DNA of 64,000 nt, taken from NCBI RefSeq assembly GCF_900491745.1, contig NZ_UETR01000001.1, positions 558,001 to 622,000 on the forward strand. The letters run 5' to 3'. Of the stretch, positions 49,643 to 57,462 are shown one piece after another. A model generated the notes under the pieces. That model saw nothing but the letters and a program-made list of their open reading frames with translations, was not told where the DNA came from and ran no database searches. This stretch comes from Amarolinea aalborgensis (lineage in GTDB: Bacteria > Chloroflexota > Anaerolineae > SSC4 > Amarolineaceae). The position numbers were made by a program, and so were the translations under genes. The first letter of the stretch is position 1. The number at the start of each line of letters is the position of its first letter.

Positions 49643-51355
49643 CTAATCCGTGGCCCGGTAGACCAGCGAACCAAACTCCAGCAGACCGGGCGGCGCCATG
49701 TTGACCTCCGGGTCCACCATGACCTGGATCAGCGCGGGTCGGCCGGCGGCCGCGGCGCGGGCCAGGGCCGGCTGCAGTTCATCCAGGTTGGCGACCAGCT
49801 CGCCATGACAGCCGAACGCGGCGGCAACCTGGTCGTAGCGGATGTCAGGCGACAGCTCCGTCTCTACGAACGTTGGCAGTTGCGCCATCAGTTGGGAAGA
49901 GCGTTCCATGCCCCAGCCGCGATCCACGGCGACGACTACGATGATCGCGGCGCCATGACGGCGCGCAGTTTCCAGTTCCTGGATGTTGAAGCCGATCGCG
50001 CCGTCGCCCGAAATCAGGTAGACCGCGCGGTCAGGCGCGGCCAGCTTGGCGCCGATGGCGTACGGCAAGCCGGTGCCCAGGTGACCGAACTTGGCGGTGT
50101 AGAGATAGCTGCGCGGCCCGTAGATCGGGTGATAGCTGGCGCACCACAGGCTGGTGTTGCCGCCGTCCTGCACCATGATGCCGTCGCGTGGGAAGAACTC
50201 GCGTACGGTTTTGACCATCTGCCCGGAGTTGACGCCATGCCGACCGGCCTGCAGCGCGCGCGCCAGCTGCGCCTGCAGCGGCGCTGTGGCCTGGCGATAG
50301 CGCGCAAAGCCGTCGTGCAGCGGCCGCGGAGCAGCCTGGGCTTGCACCTGCGTCAACAGCGCGGCCAGCGCGGCCTGTGCATCGCCCACAATGCCGACAT
50401 CCACTGGCCGGTTGAGACCGATGGCCGTGGGATCGGCGTCCACGTGAATGAGCGCCGCGCCTTCCACCGGGCCCCACAGCGGCGGTTTTCCCCACGCGTC
50501 CAGCTCGCCCAGGCGCGCGCCCACGACGAGCGTCACATCGGCCTCGCCGCGCGCGGCGGCCAGCGCGTCCTGGTTGAGGATATGGATGTACTGGGGATGA
50601 TCTTCGGGCACGACGCCGCGCGCGGCCAGGGTGGTGGTCATCACTGCGCCGAGATGTTCACCCAGGGCGACGAACGCGGGCGCCGCGCCCGCCCAGGTGA
50701 CGCCGCTGCCGGCGTGAAGCAGGGGACGTTTGGCGTTGGCAAGCAGCGCGGCGGCCTTGGCCAGCAGCATGGGATCGCCCGGACCCAGGCGCGGGACGCG
50801 ATAGGTCTCCGGCGCAAACACCGGCGCGTCGGCCTCGTCGCCTACGCCGCGCAGCAGGTCTTCGGGGATCTCGATGTAGACCGGGCCAGGGCGGCCGCTC
50901 GTCGCGATCCGATAGGCCTTACGCAGCAGCTCCGGCAGGCGGCGCCAGTCGCGCAGGCCCGCCGCGAATTTGGTCACGGGACGGTAGAAATCCACCAGGT
51001 CGAGCACCTGGAATGCGCCGCCGCGGTCGGGGTCAATGATGGTGCGCCGCCGCTGGCCGGTGATCGCAATCACCGGACTGCCCTCGGCGTAGGCGGTGGC
51101 GATGCCAGAGACCATGTTGGCCGCGCCAGGGCCGATGCCGCCAATCACAACGCCTGGCTCGCCGCGGATACGCGCCCAGGCTTCGGCCATGTGCGCCGCG
51201 GCCGCCTCATGCCTGGCCGACACGAAGCGCATGTCATACGTTTGCAGCTTGGCGAGGAACGCATTGTGACTGCCATCGAGCAGTCCGAAGATCGTGCTGA
51301 CGCCCTCAGCCTTGAGGCATTTCAGCAGCAATTCTCCGCCGGTCATTTGAGTCAT
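49643..51355 (-). CDS. ThDP-dependent enzyme of the acetolactate synthase/oxalyl-CoA decarboxylase superfamily
   Basis: 570 aa in the usual PYR, central and PP domain order. The activating Glu is in SARHEAAAAHMAEAWAR (about residue 51) and RRRTIIDPD follows. The central domain has LHAGSGVTWAGAA, the PP domain FGHLGTGLPYAIGAK and GDGAIGFNIQELETA. The classical GDG...NN ends here in VVAVDRGWG, so the NN pair is Val-Asp, which may alter Mg binding. Start ATG 51355 with GGAGG upstream. It is followed by an SDR gene. The substrate is undetermined: a 2-ketoacid or oxalyl/hydroxyacyl-CoA. Confidence 0.88.
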   Translation of the reverse strand: MTQMTGGELLLKCLKAEGVSTIFGLLDGSHNAFLAKLQTYDMRFVSARHEAAAAHMAEAWARIRGEPGVVIGGIGPGAANMVSGIATAYAEGSPVIAITGQRRRTIIDPDRGGAFQVLDLVDFYRPVTKFAAGLRDWRRLPELLRKAYRIATSGRPGPVYIEIPEDLLRGVGDEADAPVFAPETYRVPRLGPGDPMLLAKAAALLANAKRPLLHAGSGVTWAGAAPAFVALGEHLGAVMTTTLAARGVVPEDHPQYIHILNQDALAAARGEADVTLVVGARLGELDAWGKPPLWGPVEGAALIHVDADPTAIGLNRPVDVGIVGDAQAALAALLTQVQAQAAPRPLHDGFARYRQATAPLQAQLARALQAGRHGVNSGQMVKTVREFFPRDGIMVQDGGNTSLWCASYHPIYGPRSYLYTAKFGHLGTGLPYAIGAKLAAPDRAVYLISGDGAIGFNIQELETARRHGAAIIVVVAVDRGWGMERSSQLMAQLPTFVETELSPDIRYDQVAAAFGCHGELVANLDELQPALARAAAAGRPALIQVMVDPEVNMAPPGLLEFGSLVYRATD

Positions 51356-51386
51356 GAAAAACAAACCTCCATTTGTCAGGTCAATC

Positions 51387-51453
51387 CTCACACAAAGCCA
51401 CAAAGCCACCACGGTGTCGAGAGCTCCTTCGTGACTTGGTGTCTTTGTGTGAG
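51387..51453. repeat. R1 hairpin repeat, copy c (imperfect)
   Basis: Arms about 51387-51409/51431-51453, beginning CTCACACAAAGCCACAAAGC and ending CTTTGTGTGAG, in the gap between the transporter and the ThDP enzyme genes. It is the least symmetrical R1 copy. Confidence 0.75.
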
Positions 51454-51472
51454 CCATCAAGCTATTTTTTGG

Positions 51473-52798
51473 CTAAGCGCCGTGCGCCGCCGCGGTGGCG
51501 CGGCCGCGCTCTTCGTTGACAAAACGCAGGACAAAGAGGCCGGCGGCCAGGAAAACCGCGATGGACAGAATGGCAATGCGCTGACCCATCTGTTCCGCGC
51601 TGGTCACGGCAACGCCCTGCCGCTCATACCAGAGCGCGGCTTCGGCCGCCAGCCAGCCGTAGACGGCCGGCCCGATGAAGGACGAGGTGCGGCCGACAAT
51701 CGAAAAGAAGCCGTAGAACTCGCCGCTCTGGGCCGGGGGCGTCAGCACGCCAACCATCGTGCGGCTGACCGACTGCACGCCAGCCATGGCGATGCCGGCA
51801 AATGCGCCGATGACCAGGAAGCCCGTCTGCGTCTGGTTGAAATAAAGCCAGATGACGATCAGAATCATCATGATGATGGACAGGGTCAGCGTGCGCTTAC
51901 AGCCGTAGCGGTCAGCCAGGATGCCGAAGATGTACGCGCCGATGACGTTGGTGATTTGCACGATGATGACAAAGACGATGAGCATGGTTTGGTTCATGCC
52001 GAAGAGAACCGCGCCAATGATGGCGGCAAAGTCGAGCGCCATGATGATGCCGTCATCGTACAGCAGCACCGCCAGCATGAACTTGAGGAACTCGCGAAAC
52101 TGGCGCGCGGTGCGGATGGTGCGCTGCAACTGGTGCAGGGCCATGCTGAAGTAAGTTTCGCCGGCGGGGAGCGGCTGCGCCGTGCCGCGCTCGCGCAGCC
52201 ACAGGAAAATGGGCACGGCGAAGAGCGCGAAGAAAAGCCCAGTGATGACCAGGGAGACGCGCACGATGAAAGCGCCTTTGATGAACACGATCAGGGGTAG
52301 GATGATGAGCAGGATGACGACGCCGCCTGCGGAGCCGATCGCCCAGCCGGTGCCAGAGATGCGGCCAATTTCGGCCGGCGCTGCGATTTCGGTCAACAGC
52401 GCGTTGTAGAAGACCTGCGCGCTGCGGTAGCCGATTTCCGCCAGGATGAAGAAAACCATGCCCATGAGGATGTCGCCCTTCTGCACGAAGAAGAGCAGAC
52501 TGGTGAACGCGCACGCGATGGAGGTGAAGATGAACAAGAAGCGCTTCTTGCTGGCGGAGAAATCGGCGATTGCGCCGAAAATGGGCGAGAGCACGGCGAC
52601 GACGATCATGGCGACGGAGATGGAAAGACCCCACAGTCGCGACCCCTCGGCGCCGCCCACGACTTCGTTCTTGAAGTAGGCGGAGTAGACGGCCAACAGA
52701 ACCACGGCGGCGTACGACGAGTTGGCGAAGTCGTACAGGTACCAGGCCCAGCGTTCGCGGCTGGTGGACAACGGTTTGCTCACAGCACTCATCAGCAA
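51473..52798 (-). CDS. UMF1/Atg22-like MFS transporter
   Basis: 441 aa, about 12 membrane segments. The signature WAWYLYDFANSSYAAVVLLA near the N-terminus and FGAIADFSASKKRFL place it in the UMF1 (unknown major facilitator, Atg22-like) group. FAVPIFLWLRER and the second-half GILADRYGCKRT are typical MFS loops. These proteins are thought to export amino acids or related solutes. The ATG at 52798 is used; ATG 52792 is an alternative with a closer AAAGGAG. It is in the same direction as the ThDP enzyme, 117 bp upstream of it. Confidence 0.9.
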   Translation of the reverse strand: MLMSAVSKPLSTSRERWAWYLYDFANSSYAAVVLLAVYSAYFKNEVVGGAEGSRLWGLSISVAMIVVAVLSPIFGAIADFSASKKRFLFIFTSIACAFTSLLFFVQKGDILMGMVFFILAEIGYRSAQVFYNALLTEIAAPAEIGRISGTGWAIGSAGGVVILLIILPLIVFIKGAFIVRVSLVITGLFFALFAVPIFLWLRERGTAQPLPAGETYFSMALHQLQRTIRTARQFREFLKFMLAVLLYDDGIIMALDFAAIIGAVLFGMNQTMLIVFVIIVQITNVIGAYIFGILADRYGCKRTLTLSIIMMILIVIWLYFNQTQTGFLVIGAFAGIAMAGVQSVSRTMVGVLTPPAQSGEFYGFFSIVGRTSSFIGPAVYGWLAAEAALWYERQGVAVTSAEQMGQRIAILSIAVFLAAGLFVLRFVNEERGRATAAAHGA

Positions 52799-52850
52799 AG
52801 CTCCTTTCTACTCGACGGCTCTTGTTGCACAGACAATCCAGCGCATTGCG

Positions 52851-54074
52851 TTATGGCGCGGCCGTTGCCAGCTCCTCGAACGCAACCTTGATCGAACGCG
52901 CCTGGCGTTTATCCACGGCCGTGGCAAATGCCTGGCGGAAGGCGTGGAGGGGGAAGCGGTGCGTCAACAGGGGATCGGTGCGCAGGCGGCCGCTCTGCAT
53001 CCAGCGCAGCGCCAGCTCAAAGGTGGAGATCTCTTCGCCCTGCCAGACGACGATGTCATGCCCCACCGCGCCCAGGAGATTCACTTCCTGGTGCCAGACC
53101 GGGGTCAGGTCCACCCGCATGCGGTGCAGATTGACGCCAACCAACACCACCGTGCCGCGGGCCTGGGTCCAACGCAGGGCATTCGTGAGCGTGGCGGGAA
53201 TGCCGACGACATCGAAGACCGTGTCGAAACCGCCCATCAGCATGCGGTTGCCGCCGCGGCCGTGATACAGACGCGCGCCGGTGAGGGCTGCGGCCTCAGC
53301 GTAACCATCGGCATGCGCCAGGAAAACGTGATCCACGCCGCATGCGCGCGCCAGGTCAGCCTGCCAGGGAAACTCGGCCACGGCGCTGATCTTGGCTTGC
53401 GCTTGCACGGCGCGTAAGACCTGGATGAGCAGGAAGCCAATCGTGCCGACGCCGAGCACCAGCACATGCTGACCAGGTTGGGGCAGGCAGCGCCAGGCCG
53501 CGTGGATGGCCACGGCGGCCGGCTCGGTGAAGATGGCTTGCTCATCGCGCACTGCGTCTGGGACGCGGACCAGGGTGCTGGCTGGGGTGATGAAGGTGTC
53601 GCCGAAGCCGCCGCCGATAGGATGATGGCTGCGCGGCTCGGACGCTCGCATACACAGCACGCGGTGCCCCCGCGCGCACGCTGGACAGCGATCAGCCAGG
53701 CCGCGGGCCGCGCAATCATCCGCGCGTCCCCAGCGCACCACGCGGTCGCCCGGACGCCATGCGGTCTGGGCTGGACCGGCTTCGATGACATCGCCGACCA
53801 TTTCGTGGCCCAGGTAAATGCGGCGGTGCGAGGGCAGCGCCACGGGCGCGACGTCGAGGCTGGCGTCGAGGAAAATCTGGTGCAGGTCGCTGCCGCAAAT
53901 GCCGCACAAGCGATTGCGCACACGCACCCAGTCGGGCTGGGGCAAGGGAGGATCAGGTAGGGTGAGCAGGCGTAGGGGAGCGGTGGGGGCAAAGTAGGCG
54001 GCAGGCGTCAGGCGGCTCAGCACACGCGTGAGCGCGATCTTCGAGACATCCATGTCTACCACCATTGTTTGCAT
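52851..54074 (-). CDS. Zinc-dependent medium-chain alcohol dehydrogenase
   Basis: 407 aa MDR enzyme. Catalytic zinc ligands are in LCGICGSDLHQIF (Cys) and YLGHEMVGDVIE (His-Glu), and structural-zinc-type cysteines are in CAARGLADRCPACARGHRVLC-type spacing. Rossmann loop LVLGVGTIGFLLIQ and C-terminal GTVVLVGVNLHRMRVDLTPV. The N-terminal about 35 residues before the domain are longer than usual. The substrate is unknown; threonine or polyol dehydrogenases are close relatives. It starts the minus-strand run of ADH, MFS, ThDP enzyme and SDR. Confidence 0.92.
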   Translation of the reverse strand: MQTMVVDMDVSKIALTRVLSRLTPAAYFAPTAPLRLLTLPDPPLPQPDWVRVRNRLCGICGSDLHQIFLDASLDVAPVALPSHRRIYLGHEMVGDVIEAGPAQTAWRPGDRVVRWGRADDCAARGLADRCPACARGHRVLCMRASEPRSHHPIGGGFGDTFITPASTLVRVPDAVRDEQAIFTEPAAVAIHAAWRCLPQPGQHVLVLGVGTIGFLLIQVLRAVQAQAKISAVAEFPWQADLARACGVDHVFLAHADGYAEAAALTGARLYHGRGGNRMLMGGFDTVFDVVGIPATLTNALRWTQARGTVVLVGVNLHRMRVDLTPVWHQEVNLLGAVGHDIVVWQGEEISTFELALRWMQSGRLRTDPLLTHRFPLHAFRQAFATAVDKRQARSIKVAFEELATAAP

Positions 54075-54378
54075 GGCTGCGCCTTCGCCTTAAACGCTGT
54101 TGCAAGGGAGTGATCGAAATCGCGCCTGAGGGGCGCACCGCCGGGGGGTCAACCTGCTTGGACGCGAGGCCGGTCAGCGCAGGCTGACGGCTCGACTGAG
54201 CTCGCCGAAGTCCTGGCGGCGGAACGCCCTTGCGCCCCGAATTCATTCGGCGGCGGCTGCAGTCGGCGCAGGATGCCTGAGCAGCCACACAAGATGAACG
54301 ACACGCAAGCTCGATCTGATGGGCTACATCAGTTTACCATGAAATCGGGCAGACCGCTACTTTGTGCGGCCAGACGCA

Positions 54379-54407
54379 TTGACAAAAGCGTTTGTAGGGC
54401 GTATCAT
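54379..54407 (+). promoter_or_regulatory. Promoter of the AspT/YidE-type transporter gene
   Basis: Consensus TTGACA (54379-54384), exact 17-bp spacer, TATCAT (54402-54407). The predicted start near 54414 leaves a leader of about 33 nt. The rest of the 372-bp gap 54075-54446 shows no gene. Confidence 0.75.
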
Positions 54408-54446
54408 GTTCTCTGCACGTGTCATTCTTCACACAGGTTGGGTCTT

Positions 54447-56093
54447 ATGATTGATATTCTACTTGCCAATCCTCTACTCTTGCTTTTCCTGGTTGGCGCC
54501 ATTGGTTATGCCCTGGGCAGCATCAAGATCGGCGGCAGCAGCCTGGGCGTGGCCGCGGTGCTGTTCGTTGGCCTGGCGTTCGGCGCGCTGCACCCAGACA
54601 TGAAGCTGCCCGAGTTGGTGTACCAATTGGGGCTCGTGGTCTTTGTCTACACCGTGGGACTGAGCAGCGGCCGTCAATTCTTTGCCTCGTTTCGCCGCCG
54701 CGGCCTGCGCGACAATCTGTTCATCCTGGGTATGTTGATCCTCGCCACCATCCTGGTGATGGTGGTCGGCAGTGCGCTGCGGCTGACCCCGGCCGTGATC
54801 TCCGGCATGTTCACCGGTGGGTTCACCAACACGGCCGCGCTGGCTGCTTCACTCGAATATATCAAGAGCGCGGCGTCCCCGGCGGTGGTGCAGCAGATCC
54901 TGGCTGAGCCAGTCGTCGGCTTTTCAATTACCTATCCGATGGGTGTCATTGGCGTCATTCTCGTCATTGCCATCATGCAGCGTGTGTGGAAGATTGACTA
55001 TGTGGCCGAGGCCAGCCGGGTGCGCGATGTGGCTGCCACCAGCCGTCGGCTGTCCAACCGTACGATCCAGGTGACGCAAGAGGCTGCAATTGGCGCCACG
55101 ATCGCCGAACTGCAGCAGCGCCACCATTGGGATGTCGTGTTTGGACGGCTGCGGCGTGGGGGAAAATTGGCCATTGCCGCATCGGACGCTCCCTTGCAGC
55201 GCGACGACCTGGTCAGCATCGTAGGCACGACCGAGGAATTGGACAAGGTGGCCGCGGCTCTTGGCCCGGTCAGCGAGGAGCATCTGGAGCTTGACCGCGG
55301 CGAATATGACTTTCGGCGCATCTTCGTTTCCAAGCCGCACGTCGCCGGTCAGCGCCTGCGTGATCTCAACCTGCCGCAGCAGTTTGGCGCCGTGGTGACG
55401 CGCGTGCGCCGCGGCGACCTTGAACTGCTGGCCCAGGATGACCTGGTTCTGGAACTGGGCGATCGCGTGCGCGTCGTGGTGCGCCGCGAGAACATGGAAG
55501 CGATCAGTAAGTTCTTTGGCGATTCGTACAAAGCCCTGAGCGAGATTGAGATTTTGCCCTTCAACCTGGGCCTGGCGCTCGGAATTTTGCTCGGCATGCT
55601 TCCCATTCCACTGCCCGGCGGCGTGACCTTACGCTTGGGCATTGCCGGCGGTCCGCTGATTGCCGCGCTGATCCTGGGCGCGATTGACCACACCGGCCCG
55701 CTGGTCTGGAACCTCTCCTACAACGCCAACCTGACCCTTCGCCAACTCGGCCTGGTGCTCTTTCTAGCCGGCGTCGGCACCCGTTCCGGCTATGCCTTCG
55801 TCAGCACCATGCAGCAGGGCGGCGGCCTGACGATCTTCATCGCCGGCGCCTTGCTCACCATGCTGATTGCTTTCCTCACGCTGTGGATTGGCCGCACCGT
55901 TTTCAAGATTCCAATGGGGCTGCTGATCGGTATGGCAGCCGGGCTGCAAACGCAGCCGGCGGCCCTCGGTTTTGCCCAGCAGCAGTCGGGCGATGAGCTG
56001 CCGAACATCGGCTACGCTGCGGTCTACCCGATTGCGTTGATTAGCAAGATCTTACTGGTGCAATTGATCCTGGCCGTGCTGATGCGCGCCTGA
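54447..56093 (+). CDS. AspT/YidE/YbjL duplication-family exporter with two RCK_C domains
   Basis: 548 aa. Membrane block 1 (residues 1-190, with VYTVGLSSGRQFFASF and GMFTGGFTNTAALAA), then two TrkA_C/RCK_C-like cytosolic domains (about 205-370, with DDLVSIVGTTEELDKVA and GDRVRVVVRREN). Membrane block 2 repeats the first (FLAGVGTRSGYAFVSTMQQ, AGLQTQPAALGFA). This internal duplication is the AspT/YidE architecture used for carboxylate or amino-acid antiport. ATG 54447 gives a start directly at the hydrophobic segment. It has its own strong promoter. Confidence 0.9.
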   Translation: MIDILLANPLLLLFLVGAIGYALGSIKIGGSSLGVAAVLFVGLAFGALHPDMKLPELVYQLGLVVFVYTVGLSSGRQFFASFRRRGLRDNLFILGMLILATILVMVVGSALRLTPAVISGMFTGGFTNTAALAASLEYIKSAASPAVVQQILAEPVVGFSITYPMGVIGVILVIAIMQRVWKIDYVAEASRVRDVAATSRRLSNRTIQVTQEAAIGATIAELQQRHHWDVVFGRLRRGGKLAIAASDAPLQRDDLVSIVGTTEELDKVAAALGPVSEEHLELDRGEYDFRRIFVSKPHVAGQRLRDLNLPQQFGAVVTRVRRGDLELLAQDDLVLELGDRVRVVVRRENMEAISKFFGDSYKALSEIEILPFNLGLALGILLGMLPIPLPGGVTLRLGIAGGPLIAALILGAIDHTGPLVWNLSYNANLTLRQLGLVLFLAGVGTRSGYAFVSTMQQGGGLTIFIAGALLTMLIAFLTLWIGRTVFKIPMGLLIGMAAGLQTQPAALGFAQQQSGDELPNIGYAAVYPIALISKILLVQLILAVLMRA

Positions 56094-56112
56094 CCTGTGA
56101 ATGGTCCGATGG

Positions 56113-56261
56113 CTCACACAAAGACACCAAGACGCCAAGAAGCTCCCGACACCTTTGTGCCTTTGTGTGAGTACCGATCTGAAAGTAAGCCGCGGATGAA
56201 CACGGATCGCCATAAATGGTCTGCATTCATTCGCGGTTGCGCGCTCAGCGCATGGGCAACT
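56113..56261 (+). repeat. 149-bp composite repeat R1+R2, copy 2
   Basis: R1 hairpin (arms about 56113-56131/56150-56171), spacer GTACCGATCTGAAAGTA, R2 (56178-56261). It has the same order and the same length as the inverted copy at 5480-5628. It sits in the convergent gap between the AspT-type gene and the P1 peptidase and reaches into the last codons of the latter (56245-56261). Confidence 0.8.
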
Positions 56262-57216
56262 GGCTGGCTTGGTTCCGTGCGCCAGCCACAACAGCTTGCG
56301 CAAACACCTCGGCCGCCAGCGCGCCCACCAGATTGACATCCGCCGCCATGTCGCCGGCGGCCAGCGCGAAAATCGTATCGCCATCGAACATCGTATGCGC
56401 CGGGCGAATGCTGCGCGCCAGGCCGTCGTGCGCCATCTGCGCGACCTTGTTCACCTGCTCCTTGCTCAGGCGGGCGTTCGTTGCCACGACGCCGATCACC
56501 GTGTTGTGGGCAAAAGGCGTCGAGCCAACAGCCGGCCCCACGGCGGAATTGGCGGCAAGCTGCATCAGCGCCAGGGTGTCGCCGCTGCGTCCGGCCGCCG
56601 GCGGCTGGACGCCCGCCACGATCTGGCCGGTCGCTGGATCTACGACGTCGCCAAACGGATTGACCGCCGCCAGCGCGCCGACGACCAGACCATTGTCCAG
56701 GGTTACGCTGACGCTTCCTAACCCGGTGCGTGTGGCGTGCGCCATGCCCGCGATCTTGCCCGCGGTGGCGCCAATGCCCACGCCGACGCGCCCTTGCACC
56801 ACCGGCGCATCCGTCGCCTGCAGGCACGCTTCATACCCCATCTCCGCGTCGGGCCGCACGTCTGCGCGGCCGATTCCCAAATCAAACAGTACAGCGGCAG
56901 CCACGATGGGCACGCGCGCCACCGGCGTTTCGAAGCCGACCCCGCGGCCGGCCAGGTACCGCATCACTCCGCTGGCCGCATCCAGCCCAAAGGCCGAGCC
57001 GCCGGCCAGGACAATCGCATGCACCTGCTCCACCAGGTGCATAGGGCGCAGCAGATCCGTCTCGCGCGTGCCCGGCGCACCTCCGCGCTGATCCACGCCG
57101 CCCACCGCGCCTGCTTCACACAGAATGACCGTGCAGCCGGTCAATGCCTCCGCGTCATGGGCATGGCCCACGCGCAGCCCGGCCACTGCGGTCAGCGTCT
57201 CGTTGATTCTGTTCAT
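56245..57216 (-). CDS. P1-family (DmpA-like) peptidase/aminopeptidase
   Basis: 323 aa Ntn-hydrolase-like protein of the P1/DmpA family, which self-cleaves and then acts on beta-aminopeptides or D-amino acid derivatives. Markers: RVGHAHDAEALTGCTVILC, LAGGSAFGLDAASG, GATAGKIAGMAHATR, then TGLGSVSVT (Ser candidate) and VGALAAVNPFGDVVDP. The C-terminal NTVIGVVATNARLSKEQ follows. ATG 57216 has GGGAGGAAACG upstream; longer in-frame codons are not used. The last six codons overlap an R2 repeat, so the C-terminus (SQLPMR) may be repeat-derived. Confidence 0.88.
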   Translation of the reverse strand: MNRINETLTAVAGLRVGHAHDAEALTGCTVILCEAGAVGGVDQRGGAPGTRETDLLRPMHLVEQVHAIVLAGGSAFGLDAASGVMRYLAGRGVGFETPVARVPIVAAAVLFDLGIGRADVRPDAEMGYEACLQATDAPVVQGRVGVGIGATAGKIAGMAHATRTGLGSVSVTLDNGLVVGALAAVNPFGDVVDPATGQIVAGVQPPAAGRSGDTLALMQLAANSAVGPAVGSTPFAHNTVIGVVATNARLSKEQVNKVAQMAHDGLARSIRPAHTMFDGDTIFALAAGDMAADVNLVGALAAEVFAQAVVAGARNQASQLPMR

Positions 57217-57426
57217 CGGCGTTTCCTCCCTCGGTTCACTCTGCGCCCAAGCCGCCCTATCGGCAGCGTCATAAGCCTCATCAATCGGTTGTTCTCCATT
57301 CCCGCTTAACAAGAGATCGGAAAGAACGGGAAGTTCTTTCTTGACACATCCGTACCATACCGCAAAAAACTCCACATGAAAAATCCTCCCCCTGCAATCT
57401 GCCATCTCCAATCTCCAATCATCCTC

Positions 57427-57456
57427 TGGACAGGATGCGAAGCCGGATGTTATAAT
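57427..57456 (+). promoter_or_regulatory. Promoter of the histidine kinase gene, probably leaderless
   Basis: TGGACA (57427-57432), 18-bp spacer, TATAAT (57451-57456). The expected start is the A of the ATG at 57463, 7 nt after the -10. No ribosome binding site precedes that ATG. Confidence 0.7.
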
Positions 57457-57462
57457 CACCCC

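Noticed and set aside
49343..52300. 985-codon plus-strand frame opposite the SDR, ThDP enzyme and MFS genes
   Set aside because: It is the reverse reading of three genes with clear motifs, is rich in His/Gln/Arg/Gly, and crosses an intergenic R1 repeat.
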